Below, in pieces: positions 16,917-29,283 of a stretch of DNA of 64,000 nt. The stretch's first letter is position 1. Every line of letters begins with the position of its first letter. Position numbers and translations under genes: made by a program. Origin of the DNA: Mesorhizobium muleiense (GTDB lineage Bacteria > Pseudomonadota > Alphaproteobacteria > Rhizobiales > Rhizobiaceae); assembly GCF_900099905.1 (NCBI RefSeq), contig NZ_FNEE01000007.1, positions 1 through 64,000 on the forward strand, given 5' to 3'. Under the pieces are notes generated by a model. It was not told the DNA's origin and ran no database searches. It saw only the letters and a list, made by a program, of their open reading frames with translations.

Positions 16917-17644
16917 GCAACGCCGCCGCCGGCCTGGATGTTCTCGCCGGTCAGCCAACGGGCCTCGTCGGAGGCGAGGAAAACCGCGACATCGGCAACG
17001 TCGCGCGGCGCTCCGATCCTGCCGAAGGGCGACATCCCGGCGGCGATCGCGCGATCCCGCTGCGGAAGCAGGTCGGTGTCGGTAAAGCCCGGCGAAAGCG
17101 CATTCACGGTGACGGAGCGCGGTCCGAGTTCGCGAGAGAGGACGCGGACGAACTGCTCGACGGCTCCTTTGCTGCCGAGATAAAGGGCGGTCTGGGTGAA
17201 GAACATCTTGGTTCCACCGGTGGAAACCGCGATGATGCGGCCACCGTCGCGCACGCGGCGCGCCGCTTCCTGAAGCGTGAAGAAGGTGCCTTTGGCATTG
17301 GCGCCGAAGACGTGGTCGAAGTCGGCTTCGGTGGCCTCGACGAACGGCTTTATGACGGCGACGCCGACATTGGCGACGACGATGTCAATCGCGCCCATCT
17401 GCTTCTCGGTTTCATCGAACAGCCGGCGAATGTCGGAAGCGCTGGAGATATCGGCCTGAATGGCGACGGCTTTGCCGCCATTCTCGCGGATGGCAGCAAC
17501 GGCTTCCTGAGCGGCTTTCTCGTTGCCGACATAATTGACGACCACGGCCGCGCCGTTTGCCGCGAGCCCCTCGGCGATGGCGCGGCCGATGCCGCGCGAA
17601 CTGCCGGTCACGAGCGCGATTTTGCCTTCAAGCGAATGATACAT
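16913..17644 (-). CDS. Short-chain dehydrogenase/reductase (SDR)
   Basis: A 243-residue classical SDR. The cofactor motif is TGSSRGIG (residues 13-20), the helix-4 NAG-type motif appears as VANVGV, and the catalytic Ser and Tyr-x-x-x-Lys are in IIAVSTGG and LYLGSKGA. ARG-type residues after the first strand (NYVGNEKAA) suggest NADP(H). The C-terminus WLTGENIQAGGGVA is typical of FabG-like reductases. Divergent from a LysR regulator, the common arrangement in which the regulator controls the SDR gene. Substrate unknown. Confidence 0.9.
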   Translation of the reverse strand: MYHSLEGKIALVTGSSRGIGRAIAEGLAANGAAVVVNYVGNEKAAQEAVAAIRENGGKAVAIQADISSASDIRRLFDETEKQMGAIDIVVANVGVAVIKPFVEATEADFDHVFGANAKGTFFTLQEAARRVRDGGRIIAVSTGGTKMFFTQTALYLGSKGAVEQFVRVLSRELGPRSVTVNALSPGFTDTDLLPQRDRAIAAGMSPFGRIGAPRDVADVAVFLASDEARWLTGENIQAGGGVA

Positions 17645-17721
17645 AGCTGTCCCTTTCTCGTCTGGCTACGGCCGTTCCAAATCGAGCGACGGCGTTCCAT
17701 GTGGAAGTTAGGGGCATGCTA

Positions 17722-17747
17722 TTGATCAGATAATAGCCTATGATCAA
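17722..17747. promoter_or_regulatory. Inverted repeat in the SDR/LysR divergent promoter (likely LysR site)
   Basis: TTGATCA (17722-17728) and TGATCAA (17741-17747) form a perfect 7 bp inverted repeat with a 12 bp spacer, 28 bp before the LysR ATG at 17775. It fits the LysR-type pattern of interrupted dyads in a divergent promoter. The TTGATCA arm could also overlap a -35 element. Confidence 0.65.
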
Positions 17748-17774
17748 ACAGGTTTGTTAAGTCTGGGGTACATA

Positions 17775-18668
17775 ATGCGAGGGACCGAGTTTTCCGAGCT
17801 GAGGGCGTTCGCGACGATCGTCGAGGAAGGCAGCTTTGTCCGCGCCGCGGCCAGGCTCAGGATTTCGCCGCCGGCGCTTAGCCAGACGATACGCGGGCTG
17901 GAGGAGCGTGTCGGTGTCCGGCTGCTCAACCGCACGACCCGCAGCGTGTCGCCGACCGCTGCAGGCGAAACGCTGTTTGCCCGCCTCGCTCCGGCATTCA
18001 GCGAACTCGAAGGGGCTGTCGCCGACGCGCATGCATCACGCGATCGACCGGCAGGCTCGCTGCGTATCAATGTTCCACGCATCGCCGCAATGCGTTTCAT
18101 CGTGCCCATCCTCGGCGATTTCCGCCGCGCCTATCCCGATATTGCCCTCACCATCATCGTCGACGACATGCTGACCGATATTGTCGAGGGACGATTCGAT
18201 GCCGGAATCAGGCTTGGTGAGCGGCTGCATAAGGACATGGTGGCGGTGAAACTCAGCGGGGAGCTGGAGATGGCCGCAGTGGCGGCGCCCAGCTATCTCG
18301 AGGATCACCCCATGCCCCGTCATCCCGCCGACCTGCACCATCACCAATGCATCAATTTCCAGTGGCCCGGTGGCGGCAACATCTATCGATGGGAGTTCGC
18401 GCGAGGCCAGCGAGCTTTCGAAATAGCTGTGAACGGCGGTCTGACTGTCAACGACACGGAACTGATGATCAGGGCGGCCCTGGATGGGATCGGCGTGGCT
18501 TACATGCTGGATTACCAGGTTCGGCCGTGGATCGAAGCCGGCAAGCTCATCCGTTTTCTCGAAGCCTGGTCGCCGAGATTTCCGGGCTTCTACCTATATC
18601 ATACGAGCTCCCGGCAGGTTCCGCCGGCCTTGCGCGTGTTTATCGACTTCCTGCTTGCCAGGCGATGA
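17775..18668 (+). CDS. LysR family transcriptional regulator
   Basis: About 297 residues. The N-terminal winged helix shows FSELRAFATIVEEGSFVRAAARL and SPPALSQTIRGLEERVGVRLLNRTTR, followed by an effector domain starting near GSLRINVPRIAA with a periplasmic-binding-protein fold. A TTG at 17754 would add seven residues; ATG 17775 gives the normal LysR N-terminus. It probably controls the divergent SDR gene, with a dyad between them. A second set of heptamer repeats follows its stop codon. Confidence 0.9.
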   Translation: MRGTEFSELRAFATIVEEGSFVRAAARLRISPPALSQTIRGLEERVGVRLLNRTTRSVSPTAAGETLFARLAPAFSELEGAVADAHASRDRPAGSLRINVPRIAAMRFIVPILGDFRRAYPDIALTIIVDDMLTDIVEGRFDAGIRLGERLHKDMVAVKLSGELEMAAVAAPSYLEDHPMPRHPADLHHHQCINFQWPGGGNIYRWEFARGQRAFEIAVNGGLTVNDTELMIRAALDGIGVAYMLDYQVRPWIEAGKLIRFLEAWSPRFPGFYLYHTSSRQVPPALRVFIDFLLARR

Positions 18669-18670
18669 TG

Positions 18671-18801
18671 GAATGGTGAATATTGAATAGTGAATAGTGA
18701 ATAAGTCAGTAGTCAGTAGTCAGTAGTGAGCACCTAGTTCCATTCACCATTCACCATTCACCATTCACCATTTACCATTCACTACTCACTACTCACTAAC
18801 C
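18671..18801. repeat. Heptamer tandem repeats, right flank of the SDR/LysR pair
   Basis: Units of GAATAGT, CAGTAGT, CCATTCA and CTACTCA lie in tandem between the LysR stop and the MltB-like stop. The first half (GAATGGTGAAT-type) is complementary to the second (ATTCACCATTC-type), so the block can fold into one long hairpin. Same unit length and related sequence as the array at 16788-16916. Confidence 0.85.
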
Positions 18802-18803
18802 TG

Positions 18804-19982
18804 CTACAGCTTCGCCAAAAGCTCCGGTGTCGGCCAGCCGTCGACCGGCAGGCCTAGCCGCATCTGCTCCTTGCGGATCGCTTCGCGGGTGTTGGTGCCC
18901 AGGATGCCGTCGACTGTTCCCACGTCATAGCCTCTGGCCTCGAGCTTTGTCTGCAATGCCCTCATCTGGTCGCCGTTGAGGCCGGGTTCGGGATTGCGCG
19001 GGTCGAATTGCGGCGCACCCGCCAGCCGCGCGGCGAGATTTGCCGCGGTCAGCGCATAGGTGAAGGACTGGTTCCATTCGAGGTAGACGTCGAAATTGTC
19101 GTAGACCAGGAAGGCTGGCCCCTTGCGGCCCATAGGCAGTGCGAGGCCTGCCTTCAGGCCGTTGTCGACAAGCGGCGTGCTGTTCGGGTTGGTGACACCC
19201 CACTGAGCCCATTGCGCCAGCGGCAGCTTGTTGGTGCGCCCGGTCTGGTCCCATGGCAAGTCGTCCGGCACGCGGACTTCCTCGATCCAGCGCTGGTCTC
19301 GTTTCCAGCCGCGCGATGTGATCTTGTTGGCCGTGGTCATGATCACATCAGGCGCGCTGCCGCGCAGGTCGATCACTTCGTCGCCGTCGCCGTCGACGCC
19401 TCGGCCGAGATAGTCGGAAGGCAGCATCTGCGTCTGGCCGATTTCGCCCGCCCAGGCGCCAGTGACGTCGGCCGGGACCACGCCGCGATCGATCAGCGTC
19501 AACAATGGCACGATCTGGGGCCGGAAGAGCTGCGGGCGACGACAGTCGTGAGAGAGCGTGACCAACGCGTTCAGCGTTTGGAAATCGCCCTGCACGGCGC
19601 CGAAATCGGTTTCCAGCGCCCAGAAGGCGGCAATGACCGGGGCCTGAACGCCGAATTCGCGATCGGCGCGGGCAAACACGTCGGCATATTCCTTTAAGAT
19701 GACCGCGCCCTGCTTCAGCCGATAGGCCGATATCATGCGGTTCGAAAACTCGATGAAGGTCTGGGTAAAGACGCCTTGGGCGCGATCACGCGCCAGCACC
19801 TTTCCATCGAGAGCGGCGGTTTCCAGCGCCTCAAGTCCGGCAGTGCCGATGCCGGCGTTCTTCGCCTCGGTCACAACGCCCTGCTTCCATGCCTGGAAAT
19901 CGCCGCCGCATTGCTGTGCCACCGCCGGCGCCGCCGTGGCGGCCAGAAACAGCGCCGCGAGAATTTCCAAGCGCAATCGCAT
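18804..19982 (-). CDS. MltB-family lytic murein transglycosylase with peptidoglycan-binding domain
   Basis: About 392 residues: signal peptide (EILAALFLAATAAPAVAQ), an SLT_2/MltB domain with the catalytic Glu in FWALETDFGAVQGDF and the GEIGQTQMLPSDYL motif, and a C-terminal PGB_1 repeat (NGDQMRALQTKLEARGYDVG, then DGILGTNTREAI). MltB enzymes cleave MurNAc-GlcNAc bonds with 1,6-anhydro product. Two ATGs are possible at 19988 and 19982; GGAGG abuts the first but is 6 nt from the second, so 19982 is preferred. No lipobox cysteine is present, so it should be a soluble periplasmic form. Confidence 0.9.
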   Translation of the reverse strand: MRLRLEILAALFLAATAAPAVAQQCGGDFQAWKQGVVTEAKNAGIGTAGLEALETAALDGKVLARDRAQGVFTQTFIEFSNRMISAYRLKQGAVILKEYADVFARADREFGVQAPVIAAFWALETDFGAVQGDFQTLNALVTLSHDCRRPQLFRPQIVPLLTLIDRGVVPADVTGAWAGEIGQTQMLPSDYLGRGVDGDGDEVIDLRGSAPDVIMTTANKITSRGWKRDQRWIEEVRVPDDLPWDQTGRTNKLPLAQWAQWGVTNPNSTPLVDNGLKAGLALPMGRKGPAFLVYDNFDVYLEWNQSFTYALTAANLAARLAGAPQFDPRNPEPGLNGDQMRALQTKLEARGYDVGTVDGILGTNTREAIRKEQMRLGLPVDGWPTPELLAKL

Positions 19983-20061
19983 CGCCATCCTCCGAGAAGA
20001 TTACCGGCGGTTGCAGGCGTCCTTCATTGGCTGTGTCGAAAAGCAGGCTGCAGGCCCGCTG

Positions 20062-20853
20062 TCAACGGGTGTTCTGCCGCAGCCATTTGTTCCAGGTGGC
20101 TTCCGTGCCGTTGAACACGTTGATATCGGCCTTCCCTGAGATGCCCGGCACAATACCGGTTCCGGTGTACTGCCAGAAGGTGAACGGGTGGCTGCCGTAT
20201 CTTTTGCGCGGATGGCCGGCCACCGAACGCAGCCAGTAGGGATAGCCGCGGAAGGCCGACAGGCCGTTGTCGTCGAAGAAATCGATCGAGGTGTAGATGA
20301 TCGGCTTCTTGCCATAGTGCTTTTCGACGATTTCGAGGAAAGTGCTCATCTCGCTGCGCACCGTGGCCGCATTGGGGCGCAGCTTGCAGGTCGGCGATTG
20401 CGGGTTCCATTCCATGTCGAGAACCGGCGGCATTGCCGACCGGTCTCTGGGCACGTTCTGGATGAACCAGCGCGCCTGCGTCGCGGCCGGTGTGCAGAAA
20501 TAGTAGAAATGATAGGCGGCGCGCGGAATTCCGGCGGCTTTCGTGCGGCTCCAATGCTCGTTGAAATACGCGTCGAAGCGATCGCCACCTTCCGTCGCCT
20601 TGACGAAAACGAAGGAAATGCCGCTGGCCCTGGCCGCCGGCCAATCGACCGAGGTCTGGTATTTGGAGACGTCGGTGCCATGAACGGCATAGCTCCACGG
20701 CGCGCCGCTGTCCCACTCATGCGGGTCGGAGTCGTCAAAACGGGGTGCGCGCACCGCAACGCTCGGGGCGCCCGGCAGCGAGGGCGCAAGATCGTCGACG
20801 GTCGAGCAGGCGCCCAGCAGCGTCAGCATAATGAAAGCCGCGAAACGGCGCAT
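20062..20853 (-). CDS. GH25 family lysozyme (muramidase), lipoprotein
   Basis: From ATG 20853 (CAGGAG just upstream) the protein is 263 residues. It begins MRRFAAFIMLTLLGACS, a lipoprotein signal with lipobox LGAC. The rest is a GH25 catalytic domain: HGTDVSKYQTSVDWP (first catalytic Asp), FVKATEGGDRFD, AYHFYYFC, PPVLDMEWN (acidic pair) and PFTFWQYTGTG. These enzymes cleave the MurNAc-GlcNAc beta-1,4 bond. An ATG farther upstream (20940) lacks a signal peptide. It lies 79 bp upstream of, and on the same strand as, the MltB-like gene, and the two may be co-transcribed. Confidence 0.88.
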   Translation of the reverse strand: MRRFAAFIMLTLLGACSTVDDLAPSLPGAPSVAVRAPRFDDSDPHEWDSGAPWSYAVHGTDVSKYQTSVDWPAARASGISFVFVKATEGGDRFDAYFNEHWSRTKAAGIPRAAYHFYYFCTPAATQARWFIQNVPRDRSAMPPVLDMEWNPQSPTCKLRPNAATVRSEMSTFLEIVEKHYGKKPIIYTSIDFFDDNGLSAFRGYPYWLRSVAGHPRKRYGSHPFTFWQYTGTGIVPGISGKADINVFNGTEATWNKWLRQNTR

Positions 20854-20963
20854 CGCTACTCCTGAACCGGTTTCAGCCGGCCGCTGATGGGTTGTTGCTG
20901 CAGGTGGTCCCTCGACCGTGCCCCCAAGCGATCGCCCCATAGGACCGCTCTCCTATCGTAAGA

Positions 20964-21047
20964 CGCGCCGCAACGGCGCGCCTTAATCGTTGTTTTTATG
21001 CATGTCGTTTGTCCCAAAACCGCTGCGCACTTTTGGGCGACATGCAT
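20964..21047. repeat. Dispersed composite palindromic repeat, copy 2 of 4
   Basis: First hairpin CGCGCCG (20964-20970) and CGGCGCG (20974-20980), then a T-rich linker, then the ATGCATGTCG...CGACATGCAT dyad at 20998-21047. It sits in the divergent gap between the GH25 gene and the serine-hydrolase gene, so it may overlap their promoters. Confidence 0.85.
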
Positions 21048-21165
21048 CAGTGATCGCTGATCATGGTTGATATTCCGTTGACAGCGCTCGACCAGAACCG
21101 CGATTTTGCCGAAGCAATGGCGGCAAATCAATGGCATGGATGAGCGTCCGGGGAGAGTCGGAAGA

Positions 21166-22545
21166 ATGCAGACTGTTCTGAGGCTGGTGAAATGGCTGCT
21201 CGGGCTGGCTGTGCTGGCGGTCGCAGCACTCGCTGCCTGGCTGTATCTGGCGCCGCCGGAACTGATCCGCGTCGGCTCGGGCTATACGGCCAAGATCGTT
21301 TGCTCGAATGTCTTTATCGCCGGACGCGATGCCGATCAGGTACTCGCCGTCGACGTGCAGGCGCCGGGCCATCCACTGCTGCGGCTGATGCGGGTGTCCG
21401 TCGACAAGGAACAGGGCACGGTTTCGGCCGGGCTGTTCGGCGTGTTCGGGAAGAGCGTCGCGGTCGTTCGGGACGGGCTTGGCTGTGCTTCGGTTCCGGA
21501 TGGCGACATCGCCAGGGCCAAAGCAGTCGCCGGGCCGGCGCTGACACCGGCACCGCCGCTCGACGCGCTCTGGCCGGAGGGCGACAGAGTTGATGCCTCG
21601 CAAAACCCCGAAATCGCGAAAATCCTCGACGATCCTGCAATGACCGGCGCCGGTATGCGGGCTGTGGTGGTGGTCAGGAACGGCCGCGTCATCGCCGAGC
21701 GTTATGGCGCAGGTTTTACCGAAAAGACGCCGTTGCTTGGCTGGTCGATGACCAAGACGGTCAATGCCGCGATCGTCGGCACGGTGGTGAAGGACGGCAA
21801 GATGGTGATGACGAACCAGGGCCTGTTCGGACCCTGGAAAGCGGACGGCCGCGCCGCCATCAGCCTCGCCGACATGATGGCGATGTCGAGCGGGCTCGAG
21901 TTCAACGAGGATTATGGCGACGTCACCGACGTGACGCGGATGCTCTATCTCGAGCCTGATATGGCGGGCTTTGCCGGATCCAAGCCGCTGACCGGCGAGG
22001 TGGGCAAGGTATTTTCCTATTCAAGCGGCACGGCAGCGATGCTGTCGCGGCTTTGGCAGGATGCGATCGGCGACAAGGACAAGGCGCTGGCGTGGCCAAG
22101 GGTTGCACTGTTCGACCCGCTCGGCATGCAGAGCGCGGTGCTGGAGACCGACGAGCACGGCACCTTCGTCGGCTCGTCCTATCTCTACGCCACCGCCCGC
22201 GACTGGGCGCGCTTCGGCCAGTTCCTGCTGCAGGATGGTGTCTGGAACGGCCAGGAGATCCTGCCTGCGGGCTTCGTCGCCTGGATGCGGGAAGCCGCAC
22301 CCGCCTCGAAAGTCTACGGCAGGGGCCAGGTGTGGATCGAGGGTCCGGGCGACGAGGAGAGCCCCGGCGCCGGTATCGCTGCGGGCCTGCCAAGGGATAG
22401 CTATTGGATGGAAGGCCATGACGGGCAGACGGTCGCCATCATCCCCTCGGCGCAGCTTGTGGTGGTACGGCTCGGCCTGACGCCGGCCACGCTCGGCTAC
22501 CGGCCGCAGATCATGCTGGCAGCGCTGGTGAAGGCGCTGCATTAG
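21166..22545 (+). CDS. Beta-lactamase family (class C-like) serine hydrolase, membrane-anchored
   Basis: About 459 residues from ATG 21166 (GGAGAG and GGAAG upstream). An N-terminal membrane anchor (VKWLLGLAVLAVAALAAWLYL) precedes a penicillin-recognising fold with the SxxK motif in GWSMTKTVNAA, the YxN-type motif as FSYSSGTAAML, and a late HDGQ loop (MEGHDGQTVAIIP). Relatives include esterases, D-aminopeptidases and EstB-type proteins, not only beta-lactamases. No operon partner. Whether it acts on peptidoglycan or on small esters cannot be settled here. Confidence 0.85.
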   Translation: MQTVLRLVKWLLGLAVLAVAALAAWLYLAPPELIRVGSGYTAKIVCSNVFIAGRDADQVLAVDVQAPGHPLLRLMRVSVDKEQGTVSAGLFGVFGKSVAVVRDGLGCASVPDGDIARAKAVAGPALTPAPPLDALWPEGDRVDASQNPEIAKILDDPAMTGAGMRAVVVVRNGRVIAERYGAGFTEKTPLLGWSMTKTVNAAIVGTVVKDGKMVMTNQGLFGPWKADGRAAISLADMMAMSSGLEFNEDYGDVTDVTRMLYLEPDMAGFAGSKPLTGEVGKVFSYSSGTAAMLSRLWQDAIGDKDKALAWPRVALFDPLGMQSAVLETDEHGTFVGSSYLYATARDWARFGQFLLQDGVWNGQEILPAGFVAWMREAAPASKVYGRGQVWIEGPGDEESPGAGIAAGLPRDSYWMEGHDGQTVAIIPSAQLVVVRLGLTPATLGYRPQIMLAALVKALH

Positions 22546-22574
22546 AGGAATGCGGCGATCGCTCGCCGCAGGGT

Positions 22575-22883
22575 CTATGCAGCTGTCGCCAAAGGTCTTG
22601 CACGATCAACACGCGCCCGCTCGTCGGGCGAATTCATGACCGCCCACAGATCGTTGCGGCGTTGGACGTTCAACCAGAAATCCGGGCTGTTACCAAACAC
22701 CCGCGCCAGAATGAGCGCGGTTGCCGCCGTCACATTACGGCGATCGTTGCACAATTCGTTCACATGCTTGCGCTGGACGCCCATAGCATCGGCTAAAGTC
22801 GCCTGTGTCAGGCCGAGTGGCTGCATGAATTCTTCGGTAAGAATTTCGCCAACCGTTGCTGGCTTGCGCGCGGTCATCAACAT
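22575..22883 (-). CDS. higA: HigA-family antitoxin (XRE helix-turn-helix)
   Basis: A 102-residue protein with the HigA/VapI signature: TVGEILTEEFMQPLGLTQATLADAMGV, VQRKHVNELCNDRRNVTAATALILARVFGNSPDFWLNVQ. It follows the HigB-like toxin gene by 8 bp on the same strand, the toxin-first order typical of higBA. It should bind and inactivate HigB and repress the operon through its helix-turn-helix. Confidence 0.88.
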   Translation of the reverse strand: MLMTARKPATVGEILTEEFMQPLGLTQATLADAMGVQRKHVNELCNDRRNVTAATALILARVFGNSPDFWLNVQRRNDLWAVMNSPDERARVDRARPLATAA

Positions 22884-22891
22884 GTCTCACC

Positions 22892-23188
22892 TCACTTATA
22901 ACCGTGGTCGTCGAGATATATGTCCGACGCCTCACCCCGGCCACCATCCCAGCGGAAGACCAGCCGCCATTGTTTGTTGACACGGATCGAATGGAAGCCT
23001 TCGAGATTGCCGCGCAACTTCTCGAGATGGTTGCTGGGCGGCACACACAAATCCTGATCGATCGCTGCGTCGTCAATCATCTGGAGCTTGCGGAACAAGC
23101 GGCTTTCGAGATCGGACGGGATGTTGCGGGAGTGAGTGTCGTCCACGAAGAAGGCCCGCAGCCATACGTCTCTAAAGCCTATGATCAT
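22892..23188 (-). CDS. higB: HigB-like toxin (RelE superfamily)
   Basis: 98 residues from ATG 23188 (GGAAG a few bases upstream): MIIGFRDVWLRAFFVDDTHS, SDLESRLFRKLQMIDDA, NHLEKLRGNLEGFHSIRVNKQWRLVFRW and a DIYLDDHGY end, the HigB-1/RelE ribosome-dependent mRNase pattern. A longer frame to 23239 lacks an RBS. Followed by the HigA gene. Catalytic Arg/Lys residues and the terminal YLDDHGY are present, so it looks intact. Confidence 0.88.
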   Translation of the reverse strand: MIIGFRDVWLRAFFVDDTHSRNIPSDLESRLFRKLQMIDDAAIDQDLCVPPSNHLEKLRGNLEGFHSIRVNKQWRLVFRWDGGRGEASDIYLDDHGYK

Positions 23189-23318
23189 CCCACGCTTCCA
23201 GCGATGAGCTGATGTACCACTCCGTGGGTCATATGGCAATGTGATTTAGCCGAAATCAACCCCGCCTCACTGAGGAGTTGGAGCAGCCTTACTGCGGCAG
23301 AAATCAGAAGCATTGCTA

Positions 23319-24005
23319 CTAAATGGCGATCTTGGTGACGGCGAGCCAGGCGTAACCGCGATAAAGCGTTCTAAACCGAAGGGTTGCGCCGCGCCTTGCC
23401 GATTCTGATTGCAGGACGTCCCGCAGGGCCTCACGCGGCTCGACGTGGAATTTTCCCAGCCAGCCGCGCAGCAGCGTGCGGAACCAGCGGGGCAGGGCCT
23501 CCTGCTGGCCGAAATCGACGACGTGCAGCGAACCGCCGGGTGACAGCGCTGCAAGTGCCGCTGATACGGTCTTCTCCCAGCCGGGGATCATCGACAGCGA
23601 ATAGGAGACAAAAATGCGGTCGAAACGTTCGACGGAAAACAACGCCTTCGCGTCGAAATCAGTGGCGTCGCCGCGCGCCAGTGTGACGCGGCCGGAAAGA
23701 CCTTCGCGGGCAATGGCAGCAGTGGCCGTTTCCAGCATTTCGGCTGAAATATCGAGACCGAAGAAGCGGGCGTCGGGATAGCGGCGGGCGGCGAGGACGA
23801 TGTTGCGGCCGGTGCCGCAGCCAAGCTCGAGCACGGTGCCGCCGGCCGGCACTTCCAGCCCTGATATCAACCGGTCGCGGCCGAGCAGGTAATATTTGCG
23901 GGTCAGGTCGTAGATGTGGCGCTGCCAGCGGTAGACGCCGTCCATCAGCTCGGCGTGCCCGGCCGGCGGTTCGCCGTGCCTGGCCGGCAGTTCGGTCGCG
24001 CTCAT
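23319..24005 (-). CDS. btaB: BtaB-like SAM-dependent N-methyltransferase (betaine lipid DGTS synthesis)
   Basis: A 228-residue class I methyltransferase with motif I VLELGCGTGRN and FFGLDISAEMLETA. It follows btaA with an ATGA overlap, the known btaAB arrangement. BtaB adds three methyl groups to diacylglyceryl-homoserine, giving diacylglyceryl-N,N,N-trimethylhomoserine (DGTS), a phosphorus-free membrane lipid. Identification rests on the neighbour as much as on the sequence, since the fold alone is generic. Confidence 0.88.
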   Translation of the reverse strand: MSATELPARHGEPPAGHAELMDGVYRWQRHIYDLTRKYYLLGRDRLISGLEVPAGGTVLELGCGTGRNIVLAARRYPDARFFGLDISAEMLETATAAIAREGLSGRVTLARGDATDFDAKALFSVERFDRIFVSYSLSMIPGWEKTVSAALAALSPGGSLHVVDFGQQEALPRWFRTLLRGWLGKFHVEPREALRDVLQSESARRGATLRFRTLYRGYAWLAVTKIAI

Positions 24006-25249
24006 GCGGCTTGCTTCACATAAAGGTGGAAGCCGCCATAGATGGCCGAACGGTCGCGGGCCGAGAATTGGCGCGAGGCCTCGTCCGCATAGCTCCACTG
24101 GTCGAGCAGCGAATTCGAGACCCGGCCGGGCAACAGGCTGGGTTCGGCCGCGGTGCGGAAGATGACGCGAGCATCGGTCGACGCGGTACGGGTGATCTCG
24201 GCCCACAGCGCATTGAGCTGGTCGTCGGTCATCCAGTCCTGCGCGTCGAGCAGGACGAAGCGGTCGACCGAACCGGCATCCTTGCCGGCAAGGAATTCGA
24301 TCAGATTGGCATGGTGGATGGCGACGCGGTCGATATTGTTGCGGATTGCCTGGTAGTTGCGTTTTTCGAGGTAGGCAGGCAGCGCCGCCTCGCCGGGATT
24401 GGGATAGCGGCGGGCAAAAGCCTGCCAGGCGAAATAGTTGTTCTCCAGCGGAAAATCGCAGGCGAGCTTTTCCAGCCGGGCCTTCAGCACGCTGGCCATG
24501 GTGCCGTCGCCCGAGGTGATCAGCGAATCGTACTGCGCCGGCGGAATGCCGAGGCCGAACAGCGAGGCTTTTCGCGATGTTGCCCATTTCAGCAGCGGTT
24601 TTTCGAAGACCGGCGCCAGCTCGTCGTCGAAGAAGCGGCGCTGGTCGGCCATGCTTTTGGCTTCCATGATGCCGGCCGGATCGACGCCGAAGAATTTGGC
24701 GGTGCGGTGGCCCATGGCAATGAACAGGCCGAGCAGTCCGGTCTGGTAGAAATTGCGGTCGAAGACGGCTATGCGGCGACGCCGGCGCCAGTTGCGATGT
24801 TCCCAGTAATGGCGGCTGACCGGGTCGAGATGCGGCGCGATGAAACGGTCGTAGGCTTGCGAATTGTGACGGGTCTCGGCAGCGCCGAAGAAACGGAACA
24901 GGTCACCCTGCGACGGCAGATGGCGCACCGCTTCGAGCTTCATGCGGTTCAGCGCGATATGGGCGGCGTTGAGATCGACGGCGTCGACCCTTTCGGGTGA
25001 CCGGGTGAGATAGGCAAGGATGTTACAGCCGCCCGAGGCGATGGTGACGACGCGGTGGCCCTGGCCAAGCTGCATCGCCTCCATGTCGACGTCGGGGTCT
25101 TCCCAGATCTGCGGATAGACGAGGCCGGAAAACAGCAAGGCGAAGAGCCGCTCGGAGAGGCCTGCCTTAGACAGCGGGCGGTTCTGGTAGACGGCCTTGC
25201 CAACTTGCTTGCCGCGGCGAAAAACCAGTTCTCCGGAAACATCCGTCAT
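24002..25249 (-). CDS. btaA: BtaA: SAM:diacylglycerol 3-amino-3-carboxypropyltransferase (DUF3419)
   Basis: 415 residues from ATG 25249. Family segments include LVYPQIWEDPDVDMEAM, VVTIASGGCNILAYLTRSP (SAM site), VDAVDLNAAHIALNRMKLEA, DNFLLENNYFAWQAF-like FPLENNYFAWQAF, and a C-terminal FVLLDAQDWM. BtaA transfers the aminocarboxypropyl group of SAM to diacylglycerol, the first step of DGTS synthesis in rhizobia under phosphate starvation. A frame starting at 25345 is longer, but a Pho box at 25299-25316 would then be inside the gene; the inner start is preferred. Confidence 0.92.
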   Translation of the reverse strand: MTDVSGELVFRRGKQVGKAVYQNRPLSKAGLSERLFALLFSGLVYPQIWEDPDVDMEAMQLGQGHRVVTIASGGCNILAYLTRSPERVDAVDLNAAHIALNRMKLEAVRHLPSQGDLFRFFGAAETRHNSQAYDRFIAPHLDPVSRHYWEHRNWRRRRRIAVFDRNFYQTGLLGLFIAMGHRTAKFFGVDPAGIMEAKSMADQRRFFDDELAPVFEKPLLKWATSRKASLFGLGIPPAQYDSLITSGDGTMASVLKARLEKLACDFPLENNYFAWQAFARRYPNPGEAALPAYLEKRNYQAIRNNIDRVAIHHANLIEFLAGKDAGSVDRFVLLDAQDWMTDDQLNALWAEITRTASTDARVIFRTAAEPSLLPGRVSNSLLDQWSYADEASRQFSARDRSAIYGGFHLYVKQAA

Positions 25250-25298
25250 GACAAGGCGATTCCCCGTTTGCTCTGGCGCAAGCGGGTAGCGCAGGTGG

Positions 25299-25316
25299 AT
25301 GACAGGCCGGTGACAG
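25299..25316 (-). promoter_or_regulatory. Pho box (PhoB binding site) upstream of btaAB
   Basis: On the minus strand the sequence reads CTGTCAC-CGGC-CTGTCAT, two direct heptamers with a 4 bp spacer, matching the PhoB consensus (CTGTCAT, 4 bp, CTGTCAT) in 13 of 14 positions. It ends 49 nt before the btaA ATG, a normal distance for an activator site replacing the -35. DGTS synthesis genes in Sinorhizobium are known members of the phosphate-starvation regulon. Confidence 0.85.
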
Positions 25317-25331
25317 TCTGTTGAGGCGAGT

Positions 25332-29249
<3,918 letters not shown>

Positions 29250-29283
29250 GGCAGCTCTCCCGGGCATTTTATTGATTCAAATG

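Noticed and set aside
21166..22545. Calling the serine hydrolase a beta-lactamase resistance gene
   Set aside because: It has the SxxK fold motif, but the family is mostly esterases and peptidases, and it is anchored in the membrane with no ampR-type regulator nearby.
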